Source: Glaciihabitans sp. dw_435
Lineage (GTDB): Bacteria; Actinomycetota; Actinomycetes; Actinomycetales; Microbacteriaceae
Assembly: GCF_018449675.1 (NCBI RefSeq)
Contig: NZ_JAAVUZ010000004.1
Coordinates: 268,293 to 332,292 of the forward strand
DNA length: 64,000 nt
Reading direction: 5' to 3'
Part shown: in pieces, positions 1-8,768 of the stretch
How the letters are laid out: every line of letters begins with the position of its first letter
How positions within the stretch are numbered: position 1 is the first letter of the stretch
Position numbers and translations under genes: made by a program
The notes under the pieces: model-generated
Told to the model about the DNA's origin: nothing
Database searches by the model: none
The model's input: the letters and a program-made list of their open reading frames with translations, nothing else

Positions 1-2
1 TC

Positions 3-251
3 AGCCAGGAGACGCTCGCCGAACTGTCGGGCGTGCACTGGACGTTCGTCGGTCAGGTCGAACGCGGAACCCGAAACCTGAGCCTGCACAACATCATCAA
101 GCTCGCGGGCGGTCTCGACATTGACCCCGCCGTGTTGGTCAGCGGAATCACCGCCAGTATGGTGCCCGAGGAAACCCGCGCTCCCTCCGCTGCCGAGCGA
201 ATTCTCAGCGAACGTCGGTCGCAGCAGGACGGTGCCGAACCAGTAGCGTAG
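3..251 (+). CDS. XRE-family transcriptional regulator, C-terminal part (5' end outside window)
   Basis: The reading frame is open from the window edge and encodes the second half of a Cro/C1-type helix-turn-helix domain: [20 protein letters not shown] followed by [18 protein letters not shown]. That is the usual recognition helix and the following helix of small XRE repressors. The tail is about 35 residues and charged. The protein probably binds DNA as a dimer, but its target cannot be read here. The stop codon lies 6 nt before the aminotransferase start, so the two may be cotranscribed. The N-terminus is missing only because the window starts inside the gene. Confidence 0.8.
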   Translation, partial: SQETLAELSGVHWTFVGQVERGTRNLSLHNIIKLAGGLDIDPAVLVSGITASMVPEETRAPSAAERILSERRSQQDGAEPVA

Positions 252-256
252 GGGCC

Positions 257-1408
257 ATGCCGTTCCTCGCTCCGCACATCCCACTCGTGCCGGCGTCGGG
301 TATTCGCCGAATTTTTCAGCTGTCACAGCAGCTCGAGGGGATCACCTCCCTGGTCATCGGCGAGCCGGATGTCGCAGTTGCCCCGCACATCGCAGCGGCG
401 GCGAAGCAGGCCTGGGACGACGACCTGACCGACTACACCGACAACGGCGGTATCCGGCCGTTCCGTGATGCGATTGTCGAAAAGCTCGCCCGTGAAAACT
501 CGATGCGGGTCAAGGTCGAACAGGTGTGGGTCACCGTGGGAGCCACCCAGGGCCTGAACCAGGCCATGCACCTGCTGCTCGCGGCGGGCGACGAGGTTCT
601 CGTGCCCGACCCGGGATATACGACCTTCACGATGACCGCCCGGTTGCTCAACGCGACGCCCGTGCCCTACAGCCTCCGCGTCGACCGCGATTTCATGCCG
701 GACCTCGAAGAACTCGAAAGCCTCATCACCGAGCGCACCCGGGTGCTGATCATCAACTCGCCGTCCAACCCCCTCGGCACGGTGCTGCCCGAACCGGTGC
801 TGCGCGAGCTTCTCGACTTCGCGTCGCGCCACGACCTGTGGATCATCAGCGACGAGGTCTACGAGTACTTCACCTGGGACGAACCGCACATCAGCATCGC
901 CAGCCTCGACAGGGAAGACCGCGTCTTCACCGCGTTCTCCCTGTCGAAGACCTACGCGATGACCGGAATCCGCGTGGGCTACCTTGTCACGCCGCCCGGC
1001 CTCACCGACATCATGCGCAACGTGCAGGAGACGACGATCAGCTGCGTCGACACCCCCGCCCAGTACGCGGCCATCGCGGCGATCACCGGTGATCACACGC
1101 AGGTCGTCGAGGCGCGCGAGCACTACCGCGAGAACATCGCCGCGGCGACGAGATTGCTCGACGAGCGGGGCATCCGCTACCTGCGTCCCACCGGCGCGTT
1201 CTACCTCTGGATCGACGTCAGCACCGCAAGCCGCGGGGACGTCGCCGCCTGGGCGGAAACCTTCCTCGTCTACCAGCGGGTCGCCGTCGCCCCCGGGACA
1301 GCCTTCGGGGCATCCGGCGAGGGCTGGATCCGCGTCAGCCTCGCCGTCAGCCACGAGATCCTGATGACCGGCCTCGGCAAGCTGCCCGCGCCCGCGGTGA
1401 CCGCATGA
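257..1408 (+). CDS. PLP-dependent aminotransferase, class I/II
   Basis: A 383-residue fold-type I aminotransferase. The visible PLP signatures are the SPSNPLG stretch with Asn171, the SDEVYEYF motif around 195-202, and SLSKTYAMTGIR, where Lys231 should form the Schiff base with PLP. Length matches the AspC/AlaA-like family (380-400 residues). The substrate cannot be fixed from sequence; an amino acid to 2-oxo acid transfer in the cytosol is expected. The start ATG is preceded by a possible TAGCGT hexamer 7 nt upstream (244-249) and a weak GGGG. The next gene overlaps by 4 nt (ATGA), so the two are translationally coupled. Confidence 0.88.
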   Translation: MPFLAPHIPLVPASGIRRIFQLSQQLEGITSLVIGEPDVAVAPHIAAAAKQAWDDDLTDYTDNGGIRPFRDAIVEKLARENSMRVKVEQVWVTVGATQGLNQAMHLLLAAGDEVLVPDPGYTTFTMTARLLNATPVPYSLRVDRDFMPDLEELESLITERTRVLIINSPSNPLGTVLPEPVLRELLDFASRHDLWIISDEVYEYFTWDEPHISIASLDREDRVFTAFSLSKTYAMTGIRVGYLVTPPGLTDIMRNVQETTISCVDTPAQYAAIAAITGDHTQVVEAREHYRENIAAATRLLDERGIRYLRPTGAFYLWIDVSTASRGDVAAWAETFLVYQRVAVAPGTAFGASGEGWIRVSLAVSHEILMTGLGKLPAPAVTA

Positions 1409-2379
1409 CCCCGCCGAAGGACGCAAAGGCGCCCAAGCCACCGAAGACCCCCAAGGAGTCGAAGGCCCGTCGCGTCGTCATCGCCGGAGCCGGCGGCTTC
1501 ATGGGCACCTACTTCGTCGCCAAGTTCCGCGCGGATGGCTACTCGGTCGTCACGATCGGACGCAGCGGAGCGGATGCCTCGTGGGGCGACACCGTCGCGA
1601 TCGAGGCGGCCATCGACGGGGCAGACCTGCTGCTGAACCTCGCCGGCAAGAGCGTGAACGCGCGCTACAGCGAGAAGGTGAAGACGGCGATTCTCGGTTC
1701 CCGCGTGCTGACCACCGGCGAGCTTGGCCGCGCAGTCGAGTCCGTCGCGCGTCCGCCGCGACTCTGGCTGAACGCCAGCACCGCCACGATCTACCGGCAT
1801 GCCGACGACCGACCGATGACGGACGACACCGGCGAACTCGGCCAGGGATTCTCCGTCAACGTGGCGACTGCCTGGGAGCGTGAGTTCTTTGCCCACCACC
1901 GCAAGGGCGTCCGCCAGGTTGCCCTGCGGCTCGCGATCGTCCTCGGCGATGGATCCGCCCTGAAACCCCTCGTTGCGCTCACCCGGCTCGGGTTCGGGGG
2001 CCCGCAACGCGGCGGCAAGTCGGGCGGCGGTCGCCAGTGGTTCAGCTGGATCCACATCGAAGACGTCTACCGCGCCATCCGCTTTATTGAGGCGGATGCC
2101 ACGTTCGAAGGCACCGTCAACGTGTCGTCACCCCAGCCGGTGCGCAACCGTGACCTCATGGCGACGCTGCGCCGTGTGCTCGGTGTCGGCTTCGGCCTGC
2201 CCCTGTTCCGCTGGATGATCGAGCTCGGATCCTTTGCCATCCGGTCGGAGTCCGAATTGCTCCTCAAGAGCCGGTGGGTATTGCCTACCCGGCTGCAGCG
2301 GGAGGGCTTCGTCTTTCAGTACCCGGAGCTCGAAGCGGCGTTGCGCAACATCCTGAAGCGCGAACAGATCAGGGATTAA
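1405..2379 (+). CDS. TIGR01777-family NAD(P)-dependent epimerase/dehydratase-like protein
   Basis: A 324-residue extended short-chain dehydrogenase fold. Residues near 30-36 carry the dinucleotide-binding GAGGFMG loop, LLNLAGKSV is the family's second landmark, and the tail PTRLQREGFVFQYPELEAAL is typical of the C-terminal DUF1731 segment found in TIGR01777 proteins (YfcH-like). The canonical YxxxK pair is not obvious, as is common in this family, so catalysis is uncertain. The first 25 residues are rich in Lys and Pro and look like a disordered extension. It overlaps the aminotransferase by 4 nt and is probably in the same transcript. Confidence 0.85.
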   Translation: MTPPKDAKAPKPPKTPKESKARRVVIAGAGGFMGTYFVAKFRADGYSVVTIGRSGADASWGDTVAIEAAIDGADLLLNLAGKSVNARYSEKVKTAILGSRVLTTGELGRAVESVARPPRLWLNASTATIYRHADDRPMTDDTGELGQGFSVNVATAWEREFFAHHRKGVRQVALRLAIVLGDGSALKPLVALTRLGFGGPQRGGKSGGGRQWFSWIHIEDVYRAIRFIEADATFEGTVNVSSPQPVRNRDLMATLRRVLGVGFGLPLFRWMIELGSFAIRSESELLLKSRWVLPTRLQREGFVFQYPELEAALRNILKREQIRD

Positions 2380-2418
2380 TCGGGGGATACCCCGATAGTG
2401 GTTGACCAGACAGACTCG

Positions 2419-2424
2419 TAGCCT
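2419..2424 (+). promoter_or_regulatory. Candidate -10 box (TAGCCT) for a leaderless mRNA
   Basis: TAGCCT ends 6 nt before the ATG at 2431, so transcription would start at or next to the start codon. No ribosome binding site is visible. The same arrangement recurs before other genes in the window. Confidence 0.45.
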
Positions 2425-2430
2425 CAAACC

Positions 2431-2793
2431 ATGACCACAACCGATAACGGCGGCCCGGCAGCGGGAGCGCCGCACGCACCACTCCCGCCCGCGGATCCCG
2501 CCTTCGCCCAGCCAGCCCTGCAACCGCGCCCGGCGCCCGCACTCTCACCGGCCCGTACCCTCGGAATTCTCAGCCTCATCGGGGGCATCGCCTCGATCGT
2601 CTTCGGGCAGACGGTGCTCATCCCGGTCGCGGCGATCGTGCTCGGTTTCCTCGCCCGCCAGCGTGAGCCGTACAGTCGCGCCTACGCCAACTGGGGCATC
2701 GCGCTCGGCATCATCGCGCTGTTCGGATGGGTCGCCGTTCTCATTCTCGGCGCGCTGATCGCGGTTCCTTTCGCGATTTTCCACTGGCTGTAA
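2431..2793 (+). CDS. DUF4190-like small membrane protein
   Basis: A 120-residue protein with a Pro/Ala-rich cytosolic N-terminus (about 35 residues) followed by two hydrophobic segments at about 43-70 and 85-115. The pattern of a short loop with QREPYSRAYANWGIALG between the two helices is that of DUF4190 proteins, which are common in Actinobacteria and have no assigned role. It stands alone between the epimerase-like gene and lepA, with its own candidate promoter. It could help organise the membrane, but nothing in the sequence shows a function. Confidence 0.75.
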   Translation: MTTTDNGGPAAGAPHAPLPPADPAFAQPALQPRPAPALSPARTLGILSLIGGIASIVFGQTVLIPVAAIVLGFLARQREPYSRAYANWGIALGIIALFGWVAVLILGALIAVPFAIFHWL

Positions 2794-2873
2794 CGGGCCG
2801 AAACGCGCCCTGACCGCGCGTCCCGCGTGACACGGTGCGCGGTCGGGGGCTCCGGCGTGGAAGAATGACACAA

Positions 2874-4727
2874 ATGTCTCCGCGCGCACTCAAGGCCCTC
2901 GAGCCTGCCTCGACCGACCCAGCGTTCATCCGCAACTTCTGCATCATCGCCCACATCGACCACGGAAAGTCGACCCTGGCCGACCGCATGTTGCAGATCA
3001 CTGGTGTTGTCAGCGACCGCGATATGCGTGCCCAGTACCTCGACCGCATGGATATCGAGCGTGAGCGCGGCATCACCATCAAGAGCCAGGCAGTACGCAT
3101 GCCGTGGGAACTCGATGGGCAGACCTACGCCCTCAACATGATCGATACCCCCGGGCACGTCGACTTCACCTACGAGGTGTCCCGCTCGCTGGCCGCCTGC
3201 GAGGGTGCCATCCTGCTGGTGGACGCCGCCCAGGGCATCGAGGCGCAGACGCTCGCCAACCTCTACCTCGCACTCGAGAATGACCTCACGATCATTCCGG
3301 TGCTCAACAAGATCGACCTTCCCGCCGCCGATCCCGAGAAGTACATCAAGGAGATCGTCGGTCTCATCGGGTGCAAGCCCGAGGACATCCTCCTCGTGTC
3401 CGGCAAGACCGGCGTCGGCGTCGCTGAGCTGCTCGACCAGGCAACGCGCCTCATCCCGGCTCCCAAGGGCGATGCGGATGCCCCGGCCCGCGCGATGATC
3501 TTTGACTCCGTCTATGACGCCTACCGCGGCGTCATCACCTACGTTCGCATGATCGATGGTCAGCTGACCCCGCGCGAGAAGATCATGATGATGAGCACCA
3601 AGAGTGCTCACGAAGTGCTCGAGATCGGCGTGAGCGCTCCGGAGCCCACCCCGACAAAGGGGCTGGGCGTCGGCGAGGTCGGCTACCTCATCACGGGCGT
3701 CAAGGACGTGCGCCTGTCCAAGGTCGGCGACACGGTGACCAACCACGCCAAGCCCGCGACCGTCGCGCTCAAGGGTTACTCCGAACCGATGCCCATGGTG
3801 TTCTCGGGGCTGTACCCGATCGACGGGTCCGACTACCCGCTGCTGCGTGAGGCGCTCGACAAGCTCAAGTTGTCGGACGCCGCACTGGTGTACGAGCCCG
3901 AGACATCCGTCGCTCTCGGCTTCGGATTCCGCTGTGGCTTCCTCGGGCTGCTGCACCTGGAGATCATCACGGAGCGCCTGGAGCGCGAGTTCGGCATCGA
4001 CCTCATCGCCACCGCGCCCTCGGTGATCTACGAGGTCACGACGGACGACAAAAAGACCGTCACCGTGACCAACCCGAGCGAGTTCCCGGGCGGCAAGATT
4101 GCTTCCGTCAGCGAGCCCGTCGTGAAGGCATCGATCCTGCTGCCCAAGGACTACGTCGGAACCGTCATGGAACTCTGCCAGGGTCGCCGCGGCACCATGA
4201 ACGGCATGGAGTACGTCGGCGAGGACCGCGTCGAACTGCACTACACGATGCCGCTCGGCGAGATTGTCTTCGACTTCTTCGACCAGCTCAAGAGCAAGAC
4301 CGCCGGGTACGCGAGCCTCGACTACGAACCCACCGGATCGCAGGATGCCGACCTCGTGAAGGTCGACATCCTCCTGCAGGGCGAGGCCGTTGACGCGTTC
4401 AGTGCCATCGTGCATCGCGACAAGGCGTATGCCTACGGTGTGCTGATGACCGAGCGCCTCAAGAAGCTCATCCCGCGCCAGCAGTTCGAGGTACCGATCC
4501 AGGCCGCCATCGGCGCCCGCATTATCGCCCGCGAGTCGATCAGCGCCATGCGCAAGGACGTCCTCGCCAAGTGCTACGGCGGCGACATCACCCGCAAGCG
4601 CAAGCTCCTCGAGAAGCAAAAAGAGGGCAAGAAGCGCATGAAGATGGTCGGACGCGTCGAAGTCCCTCAGGAAGCGTTCGTTGCTGCGCTCACGGGAGAC
4701 ACGGAAACGAAGAAGGACAAGAAGTAG
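2874..4727 (+). CDS. lepA: Elongation factor 4 (LepA), ribosome back-translocase GTPase
   Basis: A 617-residue translational GTPase that binds the ribosome and acts on stalled or mistranslocated complexes. Near residues 26-34 the P-loop AHIDHGKST is present, followed by DTPGHVDF (G3) and NKIDLP (G4). The tail [20 protein letters not shown] is the LepA-specific C-terminal domain, and its length matches E. coli LepA (599) plus a short actinobacterial N-terminal extension. I prefer the ATG at 2874 to the one at 2865. It is 10 nt after GGAAG and 7 nt after AAGAAT, and it gives the usual [11 protein letters not shown] start. The following gene overlaps the stop by one base. Confidence 0.96.
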   Translation: MSPRALKALEPASTDPAFIRNFCIIAHIDHGKSTLADRMLQITGVVSDRDMRAQYLDRMDIERERGITIKSQAVRMPWELDGQTYALNMIDTPGHVDFTYEVSRSLAACEGAILLVDAAQGIEAQTLANLYLALENDLTIIPVLNKIDLPAADPEKYIKEIVGLIGCKPEDILLVSGKTGVGVAELLDQATRLIPAPKGDADAPARAMIFDSVYDAYRGVITYVRMIDGQLTPREKIMMMSTKSAHEVLEIGVSAPEPTPTKGLGVGEVGYLITGVKDVRLSKVGDTVTNHAKPATVALKGYSEPMPMVFSGLYPIDGSDYPLLREALDKLKLSDAALVYEPETSVALGFGFRCGFLGLLHLEIITERLEREFGIDLIATAPSVIYEVTTDDKKTVTVTNPSEFPGGKIASVSEPVVKASILLPKDYVGTVMELCQGRRGTMNGMEYVGEDRVELHYTMPLGEIVFDFFDQLKSKTAGYASLDYEPTGSQDADLVKVDILLQGEAVDAFSAIVHRDKAYAYGVLMTERLKKLIPRQQFEVPIQAAIGARIIARESISAMRKDVLAKCYGGDITRKRKLLEKQKEGKKRMKMVGRVEVPQEAFVAALTGDTETKKDKK

Positions 4728-5386
4728 TGAAGTCACGCGCCCTGTGGGAGCGTCCGGTCAGCTACGGAGCTGTCGGCGCCACGCAGGCCGATGACCTCAT
4801 GCAGCACCCGCCGGTCGGCTTCCGCGCGATCACCCGCCGTGTGCGTCTCGGCTTCGGCGACGCCCGGTGGGAGTACGCCTGGACCCAGACCCTCACCTGG
4901 GGAGTGCAGAGGATGAGCGGGATGATCGTGCACCCGAGCGATGCCCCCGCCGCCGTCACCGACATGACCTACACACCCGTGGTCTTCGATGACAACGGAG
5001 TGCCGGTCGAGCCCGCCACCACGGACGCCGGTGGCCACGCCGTGTACGCCCCCGATGGCACCGCGTTCATCAAGCCGGGGGACTCGGCCAATGTCGTCAT
5101 CCCCGTGGGTCCCCTCAAGTTCAGCGCGCCCGTGCGCGTCGTCTACGTGGTCGACGAGCCGCAGCGCAAGGGATTCGGGTACGGCACACTCGTCGGTCAC
5201 CCCGAGAGCGGCGAAGAAGCCTGGATCGTCGAACGCACCGACGATGGTTCGGTCTGGCTCACGATCCGCGCGTTTTCGCGCCCCTCCCGCTGGTTCTGGT
5301 GGATCGCGTACCCGGGGCTCCGGGTCATGCAGGCGATCTTCACCCGCCGGTACGAGCGTTCGCTCGCCGGCCCAATCGCAGAATAG
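4727..5386 (+). CDS. DUF1990 family protein
   Basis: A 219-residue protein starting at the GTG that shares its first base with the lepA stop (TAGTG). Recognisable landmarks of DUF1990 (UPF0548) are YGAVGAT near the start, ARWEYAWTQTLTWGVQR, and RVVYVVDEPQRKGFGYGTL followed by HPESGEE and IRAFSRPS. The family is frequent in Actinobacteria and plants; no reaction is established. The one-base overlap implies translational coupling to LepA. Upstream in-frame codons inside lepA lack family similarity and were excluded from the gene. Confidence 0.85.
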   Translation: MKSRALWERPVSYGAVGATQADDLMQHPPVGFRAITRRVRLGFGDARWEYAWTQTLTWGVQRMSGMIVHPSDAPAAVTDMTYTPVVFDDNGVPVEPATTDAGGHAVYAPDGTAFIKPGDSANVVIPVGPLKFSAPVRVVYVVDEPQRKGFGYGTLVGHPESGEEAWIVERTDDGSVWLTIRAFSRPSRWFWWIAYPGLRVMQAIFTRRYERSLAGPIAE

Positions 5387-5398
5387 AACGCGTCACCC

Positions 5399-6676
5399 AT
5401 GCCCAGCGCCTTACCCCTCGCCGACCCGGCTCCCGCGGACGGACTCTTGCCCGCCTCCGTAACGGCGGACGCGTCATCCCGCAATTTCGGTGTCTATCTT
5501 CACGTGCCCTTCTGTCGCGTGCGCTGCGGATACTGCGACTTCAACACGTACACCGCCGAGGAACTGCGCGGAGCAAAGAGGTCGGACTACGCCGGCCAGG
5601 CGATCGATGAGGTGCACCAGGCCGCCCACGTGATCGCCGCGTCGGGGTTGCCCGCCCGCCCGGTGTCCACCGTGTTCTTCGGTGGGGGAACTCCCACGAT
5701 GCTTCCGGTGACCGACCTGACGGCCATGCTGTCGTCGGTTGTTGACACGTGGGGGCTCGTGCCCGGCGCGGAGGTCACGACGGAGGCGAACCCCGACTCC
5801 GTCGATCTGGACTACCTGCTCGCGCTGCGTGCCGCCGGGTTCACCCGGGTGTCCTTCGGCATGCAGTCGGCGGTGCCACACGTGCTCGCCACTCTCGAGC
5901 GCACGCACGACCCAGCGCGGGTGCCCCTCGTTGTGGAGTGGGCTCGGCAGGCGGGGCTGCAGGTCAGCCTCGACCTCATCTACGGAACCCCGGGGGAGAG
6001 CATCGAGGACTGGCGGGCGTCCGTCGAGCACGCTCTCGCGCAATCGCCCGACCACATCTCCGCCTACGCGCTCATTGTCGAGGACGGCACCAAGCTGGCC
6101 CGGCAGATCCGCCGCGGCGAGCTGGCGATGCCCGACGACGACCTCCAGGCCGACATGTACGAGCTGGTTGACGGCCTGCTGACCGGGGCCGGGTACTCCT
6201 GGTACGAGGTCAGCAACTGGGCGCGCGGCGACCGTGGGGCCGACGGCATTCCCGGCGTCGGCCGACCCGCCGAGAGCGACTCGGACTACCGCTCGCGGCA
6301 CAATCTCGCGTACTGGCAGGGCCACGACTGGTGGGGCATCGGTCCCGGCGCACACAGTCACGTCGGCGGCGTGCGGTGGTGGAACGTCAAGCACCCGGCG
6401 GCGTATGCCGACCGCATCGGTGCCGGGCTGTCCCCGGCGGCCGGTCGGGAAACGCTTGACGATGAGACCCGGCGCGTCGAGCGAGTTTTGCTCAGTACCC
6501 GCATCCGCCAGGGACTGGCGATCAGCGATCTGACGCCGCAGGGACGCACCGCGGTCGCCGGCCTCATCGCCGACGAGCTGGTGGACGCGCGCGCGGCAAT
6601 GCACGGGACGATCGAATTGACCCTGCGCGGCAGGCTGTTGGCCGACGCCGTCGTGCGGCGTCTGCTCGAGGATTAG
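5399..6676 (+). CDS. hemW: HemW-like radical SAM heme chaperone
   Basis: A 425-residue radical SAM protein of the HemW/HemN branch. The cluster motif is HVPFCRVRCGYCDF, with CxxxCxxC plus the extra Phe-Cys spacing of this family, followed by FFGGGTPT and the C-terminal HemN-type domain. HemW proteins bind heme and deliver it to respiratory enzymes; older annotation calls them oxygen-independent coproporphyrinogen oxidase. Gene order lepA-hemW-hrcA-dnaJ is common in Gram-positive bacteria. The gene follows the DUF1990 stop by 12 nt, so it is probably in the same operon. The glycine-rich loop near residue 280 (DRGADGIPG) is an insertion with no known role. Confidence 0.92.
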   Translation: MPSALPLADPAPADGLLPASVTADASSRNFGVYLHVPFCRVRCGYCDFNTYTAEELRGAKRSDYAGQAIDEVHQAAHVIAASGLPARPVSTVFFGGGTPTMLPVTDLTAMLSSVVDTWGLVPGAEVTTEANPDSVDLDYLLALRAAGFTRVSFGMQSAVPHVLATLERTHDPARVPLVVEWARQAGLQVSLDLIYGTPGESIEDWRASVEHALAQSPDHISAYALIVEDGTKLARQIRRGELAMPDDDLQADMYELVDGLLTGAGYSWYEVSNWARGDRGADGIPGVGRPAESDSDYRSRHNLAYWQGHDWWGIGPGAHSHVGGVRWWNVKHPAAYADRIGAGLSPAAGRETLDDETRRVERVLLSTRIRQGLAISDLTPQGRTAVAGLIADELVDARAAMHGTIELTLRGRLLADAVVRRLLED

Positions 6677-6687
6677 TTCCCCGCCCC

Positions 6688-7062
6688 CTATTTGATGAAG
6701 CGGTAGCTCAGCGGGTAGGTGTACTGCTCGCCGCGGTTGGCGGCCAGCGCAGCGAAGATGCTGAAGATGATGATGAGCACTCCCGCCACGGCGAGGATAA
6801 CGACGCCGACCGCGATGAGGGACGTGATCCATCCGATGGCGGAAACGATGAGGAAGGTCAGCTGGAAGTTCAGCGCGGAGATGGTGTGATCCCGCACGAA
6901 CCGCCCCCTGTCCTTGAGCGTCAGGTAGCCGACGAGGGACGGCAGGAACGCCAGGAAGATTCCACCGATGTGCACGAGCGTCGCCCACATCTTCTGGTCG
7001 CGCATTGCCAGCGGTGGGCCGAGCGGGGCGGAGGGATCGTGCGGAGGCGTTGACTCGGACAT
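6688..7062 (-). CDS. DUF4870 domain membrane protein
   Basis: A 124-residue membrane protein (127 if the in-frame ATG at 7071 is used). The DUF4870 signature is clear: MWATLVHIGGIFLAFLPSLV, then KDRGRFVRDHTISALNFQ, then two long hydrophobic helices, and a C-terminal YTYPLSYRFIK. I chose 7062 because GGAAA lies just upstream of it, but that site is close and weak, so the start is uncertain. It is the second of two related genes on this strand; a terminator-like hairpin separates it from the first. Function unknown; these proteins are abundant in bacterial inner membranes. Confidence 0.8.
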   Translation of the reverse strand: MSESTPPHDPSAPLGPPLAMRDQKMWATLVHIGGIFLAFLPSLVGYLTLKDRGRFVRDHTISALNFQLTFLIVSAIGWITSLIAVGVVILAVAGVLIIIFSIFAALAANRGEQYTYPLSYRFIK

Positions 7063-7080
7063 GGTTTCCATTAAACCAAG

Positions 7081-7105
7081 AAGGCCGGGCGAACCGCCCG
7101 ACCTT
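7081..7105 (-). terminator. Probable intrinsic terminator between the two DUF4870 genes
   Basis: AAGGCCGGGC at 7081-7090 pairs with GCCCGACCTT at 7096-7105 (one G-U pair), with a short loop. On the minus strand the stem is followed by CTTGGTTTAA, a moderately T-rich run. It would end, or partly end, transcription after the 7131-7532 gene. Confidence 0.6.
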
Positions 7106-7130
7106 CGTGGAACTGGGGGAGCGCTTCGCG

Positions 7131-7532
7131 CTACTTGATCCAGCGGATGTTGAACGGGTAGCGGTACGAGCCACCGCCGTTGACCTTCACGCCGCCCATG
7201 ATGGCAAACACGAGGTTGAGCACGTACACGACCCAGATGATCAGGCCGATGAGCAAACCAACGATGATGCCGATGATCGGAATGAACCCCAGGATCGTCG
7301 CCACGATGTTGCCGGCGATGATGATGCCGACGACGTTGATCGTCCAGTTCAGTGCTTCCTTCGACTCCTGGCGCGTGAGCGTGCCACGGTCCTTGAAGAC
7401 GAGGTAGATAACGAGCGCGGGGATCAGCGGGATGATGTTGCCAAAGTGCGCAAACGACGCCCACTGGCGGTCCTCCGCGGGGGAGAGCGGAGCGCCCGGT
7501 GCGGAGGCGGGGTGCGGGTTTGATTCGGTCAT
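7131..7532 (-). CDS. DUF4870 domain membrane protein (paralogue of the neighbour)
   Basis: A 133-residue protein with a Pro/Ala-rich N-terminus and a DUF4870 core: QWASFAHFGNIIPLIPALVI, KDRGTLTRQESKEALNWTI, a Gly/Ile-rich helix pair, and the end YRYPFNIRWIK. The spacing and the final R-(F/W)-I-K match the downstream gene, so the pair arose by duplication. The ATG at 7532 follows GAAAGG by 11 nt. In-frame codons upstream to 7637 have no family similarity and were left out. Role unknown. Confidence 0.8.
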   Translation of the reverse strand: MTESNPHPASAPGAPLSPAEDRQWASFAHFGNIIPLIPALVIYLVFKDRGTLTRQESKEALNWTINVVGIIIAGNIVATILGFIPIIGIIVGLLIGLIIWVVYVLNLVFAIMGGVKVNGGGSYRYPFNIRWIK

Positions 7533-7688
7533 GATCTGTCGCCTTTCAAGAAAACGCGGCTTGGTCCCGGAGAACGAGGCGGGCCGGATAGCCCGCGCGT
7601 GGGTCCCCCATGTGAGGGATACGCAGTACAAGCACAAGGTAGTGCCTCCCGCTGGTGGCGTGCAACGACGATTTGCCTCACCCTCGGG

Positions 7689-7694
7689 TAGAAT
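7689..7694 (+). promoter_or_regulatory. Candidate -10 box of the hrcA promoter (TAGAAT)
   Basis: TAGAAT directly abuts the CIRCE operator, so a repressor bound there would cover the transcription start. No convincing -35 hexamer at the right distance is visible. Confidence 0.45.
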
Positions 7695-7720
7695 TGGCAG
7701 TCACGATCGACGAGTGCCAG
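7694..7720 (+). promoter_or_regulatory. CIRCE operator for HrcA
   Basis: TTGGCAGTC (7694-7702), nine bases, then GAGTGCCAG (7712-7720). The arms match the CIRCE consensus TTAGCACTC-N9-GAGTGCTAA at 7 of 9 positions each, and the right arm is the form usual in Actinobacteria. Its place just downstream of a -10 box and 25 nt before the hrcA start indicates autoregulation of the hrcA-dnaJ transcript. Confidence 0.8.
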
Positions 7721-7745
7721 TCACAGAAGGAAAGGGGTGCATCGA

Positions 7746-8768
7746 ATGGTTTCGGAGCGCAGCCTCGAAGTACTTCGCGTCATTGTGCAGGATTATGTGG
7801 CGTCCCGGGAGCCGGTCGGCTCCAAGTCCATCGTGGAACGCCACTCCTTCGGCGTGTCTGCGGCGACGATCCGCAACGACATGGCGCTCCTCGAAGAAGA
7901 GGACCTCATTACGGCGCCCCACACATCGTCTGGACGTGTGCCGACGGACAAGGGCTACCGCGTCTTCGTCGATCACCTCGCCGATGTTCGTCCGCTCACC
8001 GGCGCGCAACGGCAGGCGATCGAAGCGTTCCTCGGGCAATCCGTCGACCTCGACGACGTGCTCGCGCGCACCGTCCGTCTGCTCTCCCAGCTCACCCGGC
8101 AGGTGGCGCTCGTGCAGTATCCGTCGCTCGCCCGCTCCCGCGTCCGTCACATCGAGATCGTCCCCCTCACGCTGACCCGGTTGATGACCGTGTTCATCAC
8201 GGACAGCGGACGCGTGGAACAGCGGATGCTCGACGTGTCGTTTCCCCTCGACGAGGTGTTCCTCGCCGAGCTGCGCACCCGCCTGAACGCGTCGATCGGC
8301 GGGCTCGGTCTCGCCGAAGCGGCCGATGCGCTGGCGGCAATGCCGGACCAGTTTCCCCAGGACCGGCGGGCCATCGTCGGCCTGATCACCACGAGCCTTA
8401 TCGAGCAGGTCGCGGCAAACCGCCAGGACAAGCTCGTGATGGCCGGAGCTGCGAACCTCGTTCGTACGGAAGATGACTTCTCCGGAAGCATTTTCCCGGT
8501 GATGGAGGCGATCGAGGAGCAGGTGACTCTCCTCAAGCTCTTCAGCGAAATGGCCGTCGACCAAAACGGAGTGTCGGTGAGCATCGGGCGCGAAAACGCG
8601 GTGTTCGGGCTGGGGGAGACCTCGGTTCTGACCAGCGGGTACGCGTCATCCGGGGGAAGCATTGCACGACTTGGCGTGTTGGGCCCAACACGCATGGACT
8701 ATTCGAACAACATTGCCGCGGTACGAGCAGTCGCTCGCTACCTGACGCGGCTGCTCGGTGAGGAATAA
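7746..8768 (+). CDS. hrcA: Heat-inducible transcriptional repressor HrcA
   Basis: A 340-residue repressor of class I heat-shock genes. The N-terminal winged helix contains EPVGSKSIVERHSFGVSAAT followed by RNDMALLEEEDLI, both typical of HrcA, and the C-terminal part ends in the GPTRMDYSNNIAAVRAVA signature. The ATG at 7746 follows the strong GGAAAGGGG by 8 nt; the GTG at 7737 is less likely. HrcA binds CIRCE and is kept active by GroEL in other bacteria. A CIRCE site lies immediately upstream, and dnaJ begins on the next base after the stop, so the two are cotranscribed. Confidence 0.96.
   Translation: MVSERSLEVLRVIVQDYVASREPVGSKSIVERHSFGVSAATIRNDMALLEEEDLITAPHTSSGRVPTDKGYRVFVDHLADVRPLTGAQRQAIEAFLGQSVDLDDVLARTVRLLSQLTRQVALVQYPSLARSRVRHIEIVPLTLTRLMTVFITDSGRVEQRMLDVSFPLDEVFLAELRTRLNASIGGLGLAEAADALAAMPDQFPQDRRAIVGLITTSLIEQVAANRQDKLVMAGAANLVRTEDDFSGSIFPVMEAIEEQVTLLKLFSEMAVDQNGVSVSIGRENAVFGLGETSVLTSGYASSGGSIARLGVLGPTRMDYSNNIAAVRAVARYLTRLLGEE

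Noticed and set aside
2682..4736. 684-residue open frame on the minus strand across lepA
   Set aside because: It is antisense to an unmistakable LepA, has His/Asp/Val-rich composition typical of GC-rich shadow frames, and shows no motifs.
5474..7174. 566-residue minus frame across hemW and a DUF4870 gene
   Set aside because: Antisense to HemW; its composition follows codon shadowing.
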